Source: Thermaerobacillus caldiproteolyticus (GTDB lineage Bacteria > Bacillota > Bacilli > Bacillales > Anoxybacillaceae). Taken from it: a stretch of 64,000 bases of DNA. A program made the position numbers and the translations under genes. Under the pieces are notes generated by a model, which was given only the letters and a program-made list of their open reading frames with translations, did no database searches and had not been told where the DNA came from. Shown here one piece after another: positions 9,064 through 17,730 of this stretch. Numbering within the stretch: the first letter of the stretch is position 1; each line of letters opens with the position of its first letter. Location of the stretch: the NCBI RefSeq assembly GCF_013761245.1, contig NZ_JACDUT010000001.1, forward strand, positions 62,001 to 126,000. Direction: 5' to 3'.

Positions 9064-9078
9064 TGATAATAATTATCA
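9064..9078. promoter_or_regulatory. Perfect Fur box overlapping the spoIIM stop codon
   Basis: TGATAATAATTATCA is an exact match to the 7-1-7 Fur box TGATAATNATTATCA. It ends at the spoIIM stop (9076-9078) and lies about 42 bases upstream of the fur -35. Confidence 0.75.
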
Positions 9079-9723
9079 GTGATTAACCATTTGAATGACT
9101 TGTTTCATAAATACTGGAGATACATACGCTTCTAAGGACGCGGAGGCGAGTAAAGAAACGCTGATTATCACCATCACCAAAGCATAGCGCATAATCATTG
9201 GAAAAATTGGTTCATGCGTTCGCTTCATAAATTGGTTACGCACCATTTTTAACGAAAATGTAACGGAAGCCACTCCCATGATAATAAAAGCAGGGATAAT
9301 AATGAAGTTTTGGGGCATGACCGAAACAAACGATAATACAAATCCTTGCCATCCCATTTGATTAACAAGAAATCCGACCGTAAACCCGATAACAATCCCC
9401 TTTAAAAACAATAAGATTAAAATAATCGGTAGTCCAATAATCGAAATGCCTAACACCCACATTAGTCCTACGTATTTCAAGTTATGAAAATAACTTTGTT
9501 GAAACATATCATAGGCACTGGCGAGATTTCCTTTTGATACTTGTCCAAAAAATTGCATCAAGTAGTAGTATAGGTCTTGTTTTTGACTAAAATTTAAACT
9601 ATTGACAACAACCGCTCCAAAAATGACACCCATTAAAAATAAAACAATGATAAATAAATAAATCGAAGCATGTTCACGCATATGCGACGCAAGCGCTGAT
9701 TTCAATAATGGCTGTCTTCTCAT
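9076..9723 (-). CDS. spoIIM: Stage II sporulation protein M
   Basis: Membrane protein of 215 residues, the same length as in B. subtilis, with about five hydrophobic segments starting at YLFIIVLFLMGVIFGAVVV. With SpoIID and SpoIIP it forms the DMP peptidoglycan-degrading complex that thins septal wall and drives engulfment. SpoIIM is the membrane scaffold in the mother cell. It lies upstream of fur as in B. subtilis. Its last codons and stop are part of a perfect Fur box. Confidence 0.95.
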   Translation of the reverse strand: MRRQPLLKSALASHMREHASIYLFIIVLFLMGVIFGAVVVNSLNFSQKQDLYYYLMQFFGQVSKGNLASAYDMFQQSYFHNLKYVGLMWVLGISIIGLPIILILLFLKGIVIGFTVGFLVNQMGWQGFVLSFVSVMPQNFIIIPAFIIMGVASVTFSLKMVRNQFMKRTHEPIFPMIMRYALVMVIISVSLLASASLEAYVSPVFMKQVIQMVNH

Positions 9724-9844
9724 CTTTTCCGTCCTCCTATCATGCTCTTAGTAGATTGTATGAAAGAATATTGCATCTATGACACATTTACGAGAAAAGA
9801 GAGAAAAAAGCCGTTTGAATGAGTGATGATAGTGGTGACATAAA

Positions 9845-9879
9845 CAAAAAAATCGCTCCTTATTCAGAAGCGATTTTTC
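9845..9879 (-). terminator. Terminator after the endonuclease Q gene
   Basis: Minus strand ATCGCTTCT/AGGAGCGAT stem with flanking A/T runs, overlapping the stop codon of the upstream gene. Confidence 0.8.
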
Positions 9880-11023
9880 CATATTTTCCGCCGCCGCCCG
9901 CATGAATCAAGAGCTCGCCGCGCCGCGCAAGAACAATGAGTTTCGCAATCTTTTCTCCGACGACTTCTGTTAGCTCCTCCTCTGATGCCTTGTGCAATAC
10001 ATACATTTCCATGCCGAAGTGGGCGAGCAATTTTTTATACGTTTTCGTCCCAAGTCCCGGAATAAACTCAAGCGGTACTTGATAAATATAAGGAGGCCTG
10101 CGCGGGGCTCTATCGCTCGTTTTAAGCTCTTGCAGGCGGTCAAACACTCCCTTAATTTGTTTGTGATGTCCGCATGCCGGACAGCGCTCATCATTTGGCT
10201 GAACTGGATAAAAACAATTTTCACACGTGGTTCGATGATATTTTCCAAGTCGCGGGTTCAATCCGTAATTTGCGATGATCGCGCGTCCATTCTCGTATTG
10301 TAGTGCTTTTTTTAGCTCCATAAACGTCGGAGCATCCATGCGCATCACTTGATATTCCCGCGCCATTTTGCGAAGCGAATGAGCATCTGAATTAGATAAA
10401 TACGGATAGCGATGCAATTCGGCAATTTGGTCAGCCATCGCGGTATCAGCACTTAATCCTAATTCAATCGCATCGATGAAGTCGGCGTCAAACACTTCGG
10501 TTAGGCTTTTCTTCACACCTTTTCCATATAGGCTTTTAAACGGCGTAAAGGCGTGGGCCGGCACAAATAACCCACCCAATTGCTTCACTATCGCTTGCAG
10601 CTCGCGTCCTGTCCCGTACATTCGTTGCGAACTGAGCGAAATATTTTTGACACGCTTATGCAGCCATGCGGAAAAAGCGCGCATCGCCTCTATGGTAGGC
10701 AAAAACGCAAGCGCGTGAATCGGTCCTTGACAATGCTCATCATATACTTCGATTTCGCTTCCCAATATGAGCGTCACATTGTCAGCGAAAACGCCTCCCT
10801 CCCGATGCTCTGTCCATCCTTGGGCCGCCATTACATGCTCCAACTCATCCAGAACTTCCGGCACATGACAGTCGATGACGCCGATGACATCCAATCCTTT
10901 TACTTCGGAAGCTTCCCGTAAAATATTTGCAAGTGTCAATGTTTTCGCTCCCGTAATTTTTACTGGTCTGCCTGAAGCGGTGCGACCAATATGAATATGT
11001 AAATCAACATAATAGTTATTCAT
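9860..11023 (-). CDS. Endonuclease Q family protein (TIGR00375)
   Basis: Protein of 387 residues with three parts. An N-terminal PHP-type metal domain starts MNNYYVDLHIHIGRT, with further His/Asp ligands in VIDCHVPEV and YLSNSDAHSL. A zinc ribbon follows (CENC ... CPACGHH, about residues 264-283), then a C-terminal helix-hairpin-helix-like region (FIPGLGTKTYKKLLAHFG). This is the layout of EndoQ, which nicks DNA 5' of deaminated bases (hypoxanthine, uracil, xanthine) and abasic sites, known from Thermococcales and some bacilli. Activity here is inferred. The ATG overlaps the end of nudF by 8 bases, so the two are co-transcribed and probably translationally coupled. AGGAG lies 6 bases before the start. 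Confidence 0.85.
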   Translation of the reverse strand: MNNYYVDLHIHIGRTASGRPVKITGAKTLTLANILREASEVKGLDVIGVIDCHVPEVLDELEHVMAAQGWTEHREGGVFADNVTLILGSEIEVYDEHCQGPIHALAFLPTIEAMRAFSAWLHKRVKNISLSSQRMYGTGRELQAIVKQLGGLFVPAHAFTPFKSLYGKGVKKSLTEVFDADFIDAIELGLSADTAMADQIAELHRYPYLSNSDAHSLRKMAREYQVMRMDAPTFMELKKALQYENGRAIIANYGLNPRLGKYHRTTCENCFYPVQPNDERCPACGHHKQIKGVFDRLQELKTSDRAPRRPPYIYQVPLEFIPGLGTKTYKKLLAHFGMEMYVLHKASEEELTEVVGEKIAKLIVLARRGELLIHAGGGGKYGKIASE

Positions 11024-11576
11024 GCTTTGCTCCTAACGCTCGTTGCAGTTGTAAATATTGCAGTGCATAGGCGGTTTTTGCGTCATAAATCTCCTGTCTC
11101 TCTAGCAATGCCAATGCCTCCTCTAACGTCACTTCTAATACATCAACAAATTCGTCTTCATCCAGCGATGCCGCGTTCTCGACTTTCGTTAACTGTTCCG
11201 CTACATACAAATGGATCAATTCATCAGCAAAACCTGGTGAGGTATAAAACGAAACAACATGACGCATTGGGCCGCATCGATATCCTGTTTCTTCCTCTAG
11301 TTCTCGATGTGCGGTCGCCAGCGGTTCTTCCCCTTTTTCTAATTTTCCCGCTGGAATTTCAACTAATACGCGCTCCATCGCTTTTCGATATTGGCGCACA
11401 AGCACGACTTTTCCTTCATTCGTTACAGGAATGACCGCCACCGCCCCCGGATGCTTCACAACTTCCCGCTTGCTCGTTTTTCCGTTCGGCAACTGCACAT
11501 CCTCGACATACACTTCAATGACTTTGCCGCTAAAAATCTTTTCTTTCGCTAACGTTTTTTCGATTAAATGTTCCAT
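11016..11576 (-). CDS. nudF: ADP-ribose pyrophosphatase (Nudix hydrolase)
   Basis: Nudix hydrolase of 186 residues that cleaves ADP-ribose to AMP and ribose-5-phosphate. The Nudix box is complete: GKLEKGEEP then AHRELEEETGY, about residues 76-98. It is orthologous in position and type to B. subtilis nudF (yqkG), which also neighbours yqkF and the spoIIM region. First gene of a two-gene operon with the endonuclease Q family gene. A TACAAT -10-like sequence lies about 35 bases upstream. Confidence 0.9.
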   Translation of the reverse strand: MEHLIEKTLAKEKIFSGKVIEVYVEDVQLPNGKTSKREVVKHPGAVAVIPVTNEGKVVLVRQYRKAMERVLVEIPAGKLEKGEEPLATAHRELEEETGYRCGPMRHVVSFYTSPGFADELIHLYVAEQLTKVENAASLDEDEFVDVLEVTLEEALALLERQEIYDAKTAYALQYLQLQRALGAKHE

Positions 11577-11655
11577 TCATCTCTCTCCCATCTACATTAA
11601 TTCCTCTTTATTGTACTACATTGTTTGAGACAATTTTACATTTCGTTGTAAAATT

Positions 11656-11820
11656 AAGAAAAGCAAAAGCGCCCTAATTCCGCCTAAAAACTGCCCATGT
11701 CTTGTGAGCAACCAGCGAAATGCCGCCATCCTGGCTCCCTCCATGGGCAAATGCTTCTTCCCCCGCAGATTTGAAGAAGGAAAGTTATTTGGCACAAGAG
11801 ATCTAGGCGCTTGCTCTAGT
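11656..11820. repeat. Intergenic repeat element, different subtype
   Basis: Fills the 310-base gap between nudF and the aldo/keto reductase. On the minus strand it runs from CTAGAGCAAGCGCCTAG to GGCGCTTTTGCTTTTCTT, with internal GC-rich inverted segments such as GCCCATG/CATGGGC. No coding frame is credible. The ends resemble common Bacillaceae non-coding repeats, but the interior is not alike to the copies at 550 and 25515. Confidence 0.45.
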
Positions 11821-11886
11821 AGTTATCCTTTAAAATTTATCCTTTCTTAGTTTTTAAAAAACACTTTTTTCAAGGAGGAAAAAATA

Positions 11887-12807
11887 ATGAAGAAACGGCG
11901 CATCGGTTCGTCCGATTTATATGTCAGCGAAATCGGGCTCGGCTGCATGTCACTCGGAACAGAAGAAAACAAAGCGATTCGCATCATTCATGAGGCACTA
12001 GAACGCGGCATTAACTATCTAGACACCGCTGACCTTTACGACCGCGGCTTGAACGAGGAATTTGTCGGCAAGGCAATCAAAGGAAAGCGCGACCAAGTCA
12101 TCGTTGCTACAAAGGTTGGAAATCGTTGGGAAGAAGGAAAAGATGGCTGGTTTTGGGACCCGTCGAAAGCGTACATTAAAAAGGAAGTCAAAGAAAGCTT
12201 ACGCCGCCTGCAAACCGATTACATTGATTTATACCAGCTGCACGGCGGAACGATCGATGATCCGATTGATGAAACGATTGAAGCATTTGAGGAGTTAAAA
12301 CAAGAAGGAGTCATTCGCTATTACGGTATTTCTTCCATTCGCCCCAATGTTATTCGCGAATATGTAAAACGTTCCAATATCGTCAGCGTCATGATGCAAT
12401 ATAGCCTTTTAGACCGCCGTCCGGAAGAGTTGTTTCCGCTTTTGCGCGAACATCAAATTAGCGTGATCGCCCGCGGTCCTGTCGCTAAAGGATTACTTAC
12501 CGAACGACCGTTAGAAGCCGCAAGCAATCCAATCAAAGAAAACGGCTATCTTGACTATACATATGAGGAGTTAAAGACGCTTCTTCCAACATTAAAAGAA
12601 CGAGCTGCCAAAAACCGCTCGTTTACAGCGACAGCACTGCAATTTTGCTTATACGACCCGGTTGTCGCTGCAGTGATTCCGGGCGCAAGCAGCGTAGAGC
12701 AATTAGCTGAAAATGTTGAGGCCGCTTCTTCTCCAAGCTTAACAGCCGAAGAATACGAATGGTTAAAACAACATACGAAATCTTCTATTTATGAACTGCA
12801 TCGATAA
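11887..12807 (+). CDS. yqkF: Aldo/keto reductase (YqkF type)
   Basis: NAD(P)H-dependent oxidoreductase of 306 residues with a TIM-barrel fold. The AKR tetrad is visible: Asp and Tyr in NYLDTADLYDRG, Lys in VIVATKVGNR, His in LYQLHGGTID. The C-terminal cofactor segment VIPGASSVEQL fits. AAGGAGG lies 8 bases before the ATG. It stands divergent from nudF and convergent with yqkE, the arrangement of B. subtilis yqkE-yqkF-nudF. Natural substrate unknown. Confidence 0.9.
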   Translation: MKKRRIGSSDLYVSEIGLGCMSLGTEENKAIRIIHEALERGINYLDTADLYDRGLNEEFVGKAIKGKRDQVIVATKVGNRWEEGKDGWFWDPSKAYIKKEVKESLRRLQTDYIDLYQLHGGTIDDPIDETIEAFEELKQEGVIRYYGISSIRPNVIREYVKRSNIVSVMMQYSLLDRRPEELFPLLREHQISVIARGPVAKGLLTERPLEAASNPIKENGYLDYTYEELKTLLPTLKERAAKNRSFTATALQFCLYDPVVAAVIPGASSVEQLAENVEAASSPSLTAEEYEWLKQHTKSSIYELHR

Positions 12808-12809
12808 AA

Positions 12810-12842
12810 ATAGATCAAGCCGCTGTTTATTCAGCGGCTATC
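12810..12842. terminator. Weak bidirectional terminator between yqkF and yqkE
   Basis: AGCCGCTG/CAGCGGCT stem with a 6-base loop between convergent genes. The T-tract is poor on the plus strand and interrupted on the minus strand. Confidence 0.5.
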
Positions 12843-12846
12843 TCGA

Positions 12847-13089
12847 TTATTTAAACTTCCGCCAATCTAAGTTGCTTTCATTGAATAGCTCTTCAAACGT
12901 TTTTTGTTCCTCGCGCCGCCGCTTCTCTTCGCGTTTACGCGCTTCTTCCTCTTCTTTTTTCCGCTGTTGTTCTGCTTCTAACTCTTTCTTTTTCGCCTTG
13001 AGCTGTGCAAACAAATCAGCGTTTAAGTGATCCATTAATGTCATTTTATCGTTATTTTGCATTTCGGGTTGTTGTTTACGTTTTTGCAA
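12847..13089 (-). CDS. yqkE: YqkE family protein (DUF3886)
   Basis: Protein of 80 residues dominated by one long charged helix (about residues 25-65, repeated KKKE/EEEEARKRE), most likely a coiled coil. Function unknown. TTG 13089 is chosen because GGAGG lies 8 bases upstream. An ATG-started frame 20 codons longer exists, but the extra residues look non-coding. Position beside yqkF matches B. subtilis. Confidence 0.72.
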   Translation of the reverse strand: MQKRKQQPEMQNNDKMTLMDHLNADLFAQLKAKKKELEAEQQRKKEEEEARKREEKRRREEQKTFEELFNESNLDWRKFK

Positions 13090-13172
13090 CGATATTCCCT
13101 CCATGAATAAAAACATGATTTTTTCTTCATGATAATAGCAAAAATCCAAATATGTAAAGGAGATTAAGCATT

Positions 13173-13292
13173 ATGGCGAAAAATCGCGGACAAAAAGGCA
13201 AACCGAATGCCGATACAGTCAATCCGGTCATCGCAAAAGAAGAATTGGAAAAAGCGGCCCATCCTACGAAAAGACAAAACTCTCCTCAATAA
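13173..13292 (+). CDS. Small basic protein of 39 residues
   Basis: Short frame starting MAKNRGQKGKPNADTVNPV and ending in a Lys/Gln-rich tail. It is preceded by AAAGGAGATTAAGCATT, a good ribosome site, and followed 30 bases later by a hairpin with a T-run. It is hydrophilic, Lys/Asn/Pro-rich and without hydrophobic segments, which resembles minor small acid-soluble spore proteins in style. I cannot assign it to a named family. Confidence 0.55.
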   Translation: MAKNRGQKGKPNADTVNPVIAKEELEKAAHPTKRQNSPQ

Positions 13293-13321
13293 GGTGAAAT
13301 GCCCCATAAAATGAAACTAGG

Positions 13322-13375
13322 AAAAACACCTCCAGAATCGAACGTATAGCTAAATCAATGTTTGGAGGTGTTTTT
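13322..13375 (+). terminator. Long-loop hairpin with T-run
   Basis: AAAAACACCTCCA and TGGAGGTGTTTTT, perfectly complementary over 13 bases, enclose a 28-base loop. It could end transcription of the small gene at 13173. The ends could equally be an inverted-repeat remnant. Confidence 0.5.
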
Positions 13376-13437
13376 CTTATGGGAACATCGAAGCATTTCA
13401 TGATTCGATTCACAAGAAAAGTAAAATCTCATTAACT

Positions 13438-13530
13438 CTATTGTAAAACAAACGGTACAAGGCGATTTTCATGATGATCATCCAATGCGAATTCAGCAAA
13501 AATGAAACTGCCCGTCTCCTGTAAAAATCA
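13438..13530 (-). other. Possible C-terminal coding remnant downstream of cdd
   Basis: The minus strand carries an open stretch ending FIFAEFALDDHHENRLVPF, then VLQ and a stop, with no start codon and an upstream stop after about 30 codons. It reads like the tail of a lost gene. The family is not recognised. It overlaps the hairpin proposed as terminator of the cdd operon. Confidence 0.25.
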
Positions 13531-13545
13531 GGAAACAGGCAGCTT
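13500..13545 (-). terminator. Terminator of the deoxynucleoside operon
   Basis: Minus strand CTGCCTGTTTCCTG and CAGGAGACGGGCAG pair with a few G-U pairs, followed by TTTCATTTTT. It lies about 40 bases after cdd. Confidence 0.6.
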
Positions 13546-13586
13546 AGGTGTTTGATTGCAAAAAAGTAGGTCAGTCCAGTTTTTTC

Positions 13587-14012
<426 letters not shown>

Positions 14013-14055
14013 TCAATCATGATTCTGCTTCCATTTGCTCACTCAATGAATAATT

Positions 14056-14727
14056 TTAATAGCTGGATGTGCTTGTTTCCCCATTTATAATTTGAACACC
14101 TGCGCTTGCCCCGATACGGTTGGCCCCTGCTTTCTCCATTGCCAACAAATCATCTGCGGTTCTAATTCCGCCAGAAGCTTTAACGCCAAAGTTTGGTCCA
14201 ACTGTCTTTCTCATTAATGCAACATCTTCGACAGTAGCCCCTCCTGTTGAAAAACCTGTCGAAGTTTTGACAAAATCTGCACCAGCTTTCACTGCTAACT
14301 GACAAGCACGAACTTTTTCTTCATCAGTAAGAAGGCATGCTTCAATAATGACTTTGACCAAAGCCTTTCCTTTAGCAGCTTCTACTACGGCACGAATATC
14401 CTTTTCGACTAATTCATCATTCCCGCTTTTTAGCGCTCCGATATTAATAACCATATCAACTTCGCTCGCGCCATTCTCAATCGCATTTTTTGTTTCAAAG
14501 GCTTTTACTTCCGGTGTCGTTGCCCCAAGAGGGAAACCAATGACCGTACACACTTTCACATCCGTATCTTTTAATATCTCATAAGCGGTTTTAACCCATG
14601 TTGGATTAACGCAAACAGAAGCAAAATGATAGGCCTTGGCTTCTTCGGCAAGCTTTACAATTTGTTCTTTTGTAGCTTCCGGTTTTAAAAGAGTGTGATC
14701 AATCATTCTCGCTTTTTCTCTTAACAA
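14056..14727 (-). CDS. deoC: Deoxyribose-phosphate aldolase
   Basis: Class I aldolase of 223 residues that splits 2-deoxyribose-5-phosphate into acetaldehyde and glyceraldehyde-3-phosphate. The Schiff-base lysine lies in [23 protein letters not shown] and [11 protein letters not shown] are family blocks. The start is a TTG ([13 protein letters not shown]) with GGAG ten bases before it. It follows pdp closely and completes deoxynucleoside breakdown together with deoB elsewhere in the window. Called dra in B. subtilis, where it belongs to the DeoR regulon. Confidence 0.94.
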   Translation of the reverse strand: MLREKARMIDHTLLKPEATKEQIVKLAEEAKAYHFASVCVNPTWVKTAYEILKDTDVKVCTVIGFPLGATTPEVKAFETKNAIENGASEVDMVINIGALKSGNDELVEKDIRAVVEAAKGKALVKVIIEACLLTDEEKVRACQLAVKAGADFVKTSTGFSTGGATVEDVALMRKTVGPNFGVKASGGIRTADDLLAMEKAGANRIGASAGVQIINGETSTSSY

Positions 14728-14748
14728 TTTATGTCAACTCCTTGTCTT

Positions 14749-16053
14749 TTATTCGGTTATTTCGTCATATATAAGCGTAGCAGGTTTTACAAATTCTTTT
14801 GATATCGTATAAGCGTGATAAATCCGGTTCACGATTTCATCGACTGATTCAGTATTGCTGTGAATAGTTACAAGTGATTCGCCTTTTTCCACTTTATCAC
14901 CGATTTTTTTCCGCAGCACGAGACCGACGCTTAAATCAATCGTTGATTCTTTTGTGGCTCTTCCTGCTCCTAAAAGCATAGCGGCTGTTCCAATACTTTC
15001 TGCAACAATTTTTGAAACATAACCGTCTTCTTTTGCCGGTACTTCGAACGTGAATTTTGCAGACGGCAATTTGGATGGATCATCAATAACAGATGAGTCG
15101 CCCCCTTGAGCTGCTACAAAAGTTTTAAATTTTTCGAGCGCTTTTCCGCTTCGAATGGATTCTTCTAGCATTTGTCTTGCTTCATCAATCGTTTTTGCTT
15201 TATTAGCCAATACAACCATTTGACTGCCCAATGTTAAACATAGATCGTACAGGTCTTCAGGTCCTTGCCCTTTTAATGTGTCGATCGCTTCTTTTACTTC
15301 TAGAGCGTTGCCGACCGCATATCCGAGAGGCTGGTCCATATTGGATATAACAGCCATTGTCTTTCTATTCACATTATTTCCGATTTCCACCATTGTTTTC
15401 GCCAATTTTCGTGCGGAATCTAGATCTTTCATAAATGCTCCGCTTCCTACCTTAACATCCAGCACAATCGCATCAGCGCCTGCAGCAATTTTTTTGCTCA
15501 TGATCGAACTTGCGATAAGAGGAATGGAATTGACGGTAGCGGTAACATCCCGTAATCCGTATAGTTTTTTATCCGCAGGAGTCAAATTGCCTGTCTGTCC
15601 AATTACTGCAACTTTATTTTTATTGACTAAATCAAAAAATTCTTGCTCGCTAATTTCAATATGAAAACCAGGAATAGATTCAAGTTTATCTAATGTTCCT
15701 CCCGTATGGCCAAGACCGCGTCCGGACATTTTGGCAACGGGAACCCCCAATGATGCCACTAACGGTGCCAACACTAAAGTAGTGGTGTCCCCTACTCCTC
15801 CAGTGCTGTGTTTATCCACTTTTATTCCCTCTATGGCCGACAAGTCGACCTGATCTCCGGATTCGACCATTGCCATCGTTAAGTTCGCGATTTCATCAGG
15901 TGTCATTCCATTGAAAAATACGGCCATCGCGAAGGCGGACATTTGATAATCAGGGATGGTACCATCAGTGTAACCTTTTATCATAAAATCTATTTCTTCT
16001 TTTGTTAGTTCTTTCCCATCGCGTTTTTTTTCAATTAAATCGACCATTCGCAT
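14749..16053 (-). CDS. pdp: Pyrimidine-nucleoside phosphorylase (copy 2)
   Basis: A second pyrimidine-nucleoside phosphorylase of 434 residues with the same signature ([20 protein letters not shown]) and the [15 protein letters not shown] loop. It differs from copy 1 at many scattered positions, mostly conservative. ATG 16053 is chosen: GGGAGG lies 9 bases upstream and the start [13 protein letters not shown] matches copy 1. The open frame extends 26 codons further without homology. It sits in the deo operon between nupC and deoC, the expected place for the B. subtilis pdp, so it is presumably DeoR- and CcpA-controlled. Confidence 0.94.
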   Translation of the reverse strand: MRMVDLIEKKRDGKELTKEEIDFMIKGYTDGTIPDYQMSAFAMAVFFNGMTPDEIANLTMAMVESGDQVDLSAIEGIKVDKHSTGGVGDTTTLVLAPLVASLGVPVAKMSGRGLGHTGGTLDKLESIPGFHIEISEQEFFDLVNKNKVAVIGQTGNLTPADKKLYGLRDVTATVNSIPLIASSIMSKKIAAGADAIVLDVKVGSGAFMKDLDSARKLAKTMVEIGNNVNRKTMAVISNMDQPLGYAVGNALEVKEAIDTLKGQGPEDLYDLCLTLGSQMVVLANKAKTIDEARQMLEESIRSGKALEKFKTFVAAQGGDSSVIDDPSKLPSAKFTFEVPAKEDGYVSKIVAESIGTAAMLLGAGRATKESTIDLSVGLVLRKKIGDKVEKGESLVTIHSNTESVDEIVNRIYHAYTISKEFVKPATLIYDEITE

Positions 16054-16142
16054 AAAGAGGTGCCTCCCATTAGATGAATGTGTAAATATAAAACTTCCAT
16101 GCCGAACGAACTCGAATATGGCAGGATACAAACAAACCGGTT

Positions 16143-17324
16143 TTATAAAAATAATCCCATAATCGTTGCCGATAACATCGAAGCGAGTGTTGAACCATAT
16201 AAAAGTTTCATACCGAATTTGGCTACGACATCTCCCTGTTTTGTATCAAGAGCTTTGACGGAGCCTGTGATAATCCCGATGGAGCTAAAATTAGCAAAAC
16301 TCACAAGAAATACAGATACAATTCCAACAGTTTTCTCGGATAATGTTCCAGCGATATCTTTAAAATTCAACATCGCAACAAATTCATTGGTCACTAATTT
16401 TGTCGCCATAATGCTGCCTGCTTTGACTGCTTCGTCCCAAGGAATCCCCATTAAAAAGGCAATTGGTGCAAAGATGTATCCTAATATCGTCTGGAACGAA
16501 ATATGGAAAATGATCGTGAATAAATAATCAATAAGGTTAATTAAAGCGATAAATCCTATTAACATCGCCGCTACAATCACAGCGACTTTCAATCCATCCA
16601 TTACGCTTTCGCCGATCATTTGGAAAAAGCTCATTTTATGATCTTCTTCTACGATTAATAGATCTTCTTCATCCGTGACTTCGTAAGGATTCACAATATT
16701 AGCAACGATTAAAGCAGAAAGGATATTCAGCATGATGGCAATGACAACATATTTTGGCTCAAGCATCGTCATATACGAACCAACGATGGCAATGCTAACC
16801 GCACTCATGGCAGAAGTACATAAAGTATAAAGACGCTTTTTCGAGACTAGTCCGATTTGTTTTTTGGTTGTCAAAAAAACTTCCGACTGTCCTAATACGG
16901 CGGATGAAAGAGCAATATAGTTTTCCAATTTCCCCATTCCGTTCAATTTGCTTAATGCCATACCGACGTATTTAATAATAAGAGGCAATATTTTTAAGTA
17001 ATTCAATATTCCAATAAGGATCGAGATAAAAATAATAGGCAATAAAACATTAAGGAAAAACGTGGACGATCCTTTATTTTCCAAACCACCAAAAACAAAG
17101 TTCACGCCGTCTATGCCTAACTCGATGAGTTTATTAAACATTTTTGAAATAAAACTAATGATTAAAATACCTGCTTTCGTATTCAGCAATATAAACGTAA
17201 GAATGATTTGAACGGCGAGCATAGATAAAATTGCCCGATAACGAATATTCTTTTTGTCATTACTTACAAGATAAGACAAAATAAATACAAGAAGCAAACC
17301 AGTGGCAAAAAACAAAAATCTCAT
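16143..17324 (-). CDS. nupC: Concentrative nucleoside transporter NupC
   Basis: CNT-family membrane symporter of 393 residues, the same length as B. subtilis NupC, importing nucleosides with a proton or sodium gradient. Many hydrophobic segments run through the sequence, from [20 protein letters not shown] to the C-terminal [14 protein letters not shown] 17324 is used because GGAGGG lies 10 bases upstream; the longer frame (to 17375) runs across a cre site. First structural gene of nupC-pdp-deoC-cdd. Confidence 0.93.
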   Translation of the reverse strand: MRFLFFATGLLLVFILSYLVSNDKKNIRYRAILSMLAVQIILTFILLNTKAGILIISFISKMFNKLIELGIDGVNFVFGGLENKGSSTFFLNVLLPIIFISILIGILNYLKILPLIIKYVGMALSKLNGMGKLENYIALSSAVLGQSEVFLTTKKQIGLVSKKRLYTLCTSAMSAVSIAIVGSYMTMLEPKYVVIAIMLNILSALIVANIVNPYEVTDEEDLLIVEEDHKMSFFQMIGESVMDGLKVAVIVAAMLIGFIALINLIDYLFTIIFHISFQTILGYIFAPIAFLMGIPWDEAVKAGSIMATKLVTNEFVAMLNFKDIAGTLSEKTVGIVSVFLVSFANFSSIGIITGSVKALDTKQGDVVAKFGMKLLYGSTLASMLSATIMGLFL

Positions 17325-17351
17325 GATGTCATTTCCCTCCAAACGAAACGG

Positions 17352-17365
17352 TGACAACGCTTTCA
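17352..17365 (-). promoter_or_regulatory. cre site (CcpA operator) in the nupC leader
   Basis: On the minus strand TGAAAGCGTTGTCA fits the cre consensus TGWAANCGNTNWCA at every defined position. It lies between the proposed promoter and the nupC ATG, so CcpA would act as a roadblock. Confidence 0.75.
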
Positions 17366-17443
17366 AACAGATCACTGGATCAGTAAACCTTTTGCATGTC
17401 GCTGCCAGCCTTTTTTGATTTATTCGCGATCGCGTTCACCATA

Positions 17444-17472
17444 ACTATATCAGGTGTTTGAACAAATGTGAA
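17444..17472 (-). promoter_or_regulatory. Candidate sigma-A promoter of nupC
   Basis: TTCACA, 17 bases, TATAGT on the minus strand, about 120 bases before nupC. The spacer holds TTTGTTCAAAC, reminiscent of TTCAA half-sites of DeoR operators. Confidence 0.45.
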
Positions 17473-17552
17473 TATATTTTTGAAAAAAAGTAAAACGATT
17501 TCATTAATTTTTCTAATTCCGTCAAAAAATAAACTATTTTTCTTAATTAATT

Positions 17553-17579
17553 TATCAAAATTTCATTCAAATTTTGATA
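17553..17579. promoter_or_regulatory. 27-bp palindrome between deoR and nupC
   Basis: TATCAAAATTT, CATTC, AAATTTTGATA: two perfect 11-base arms around a 5-base centre, about 80 bases upstream of the nupC -35. It is a likely operator, DeoR being the obvious candidate, or an AT-rich cruciform. Confidence 0.5.
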
Positions 17580-17681
17580 AGGCAGGCCAATCGAAAACGG
17601 ACACTAAGAAAGAAATTGGAACTTCGACCGATCTGGTGATGTTCGAAACGGTATTTTCAGAACTAACGCTCAGCATACCCA

Positions 17682-17722
17682 TTAAAAAATAAACCACCCG
17701 CACAAACTAAGTACGGGTGATT
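17682..17722 (-). terminator. Terminator after deoR
   Basis: Minus strand CACCCGTAC/GTGCGGGTG stem, then GTTTATTTTTTAA. It separates deoR from the nupC promoter. Confidence 0.75.
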
Positions 17723-17730
17723 TTGTCCAA

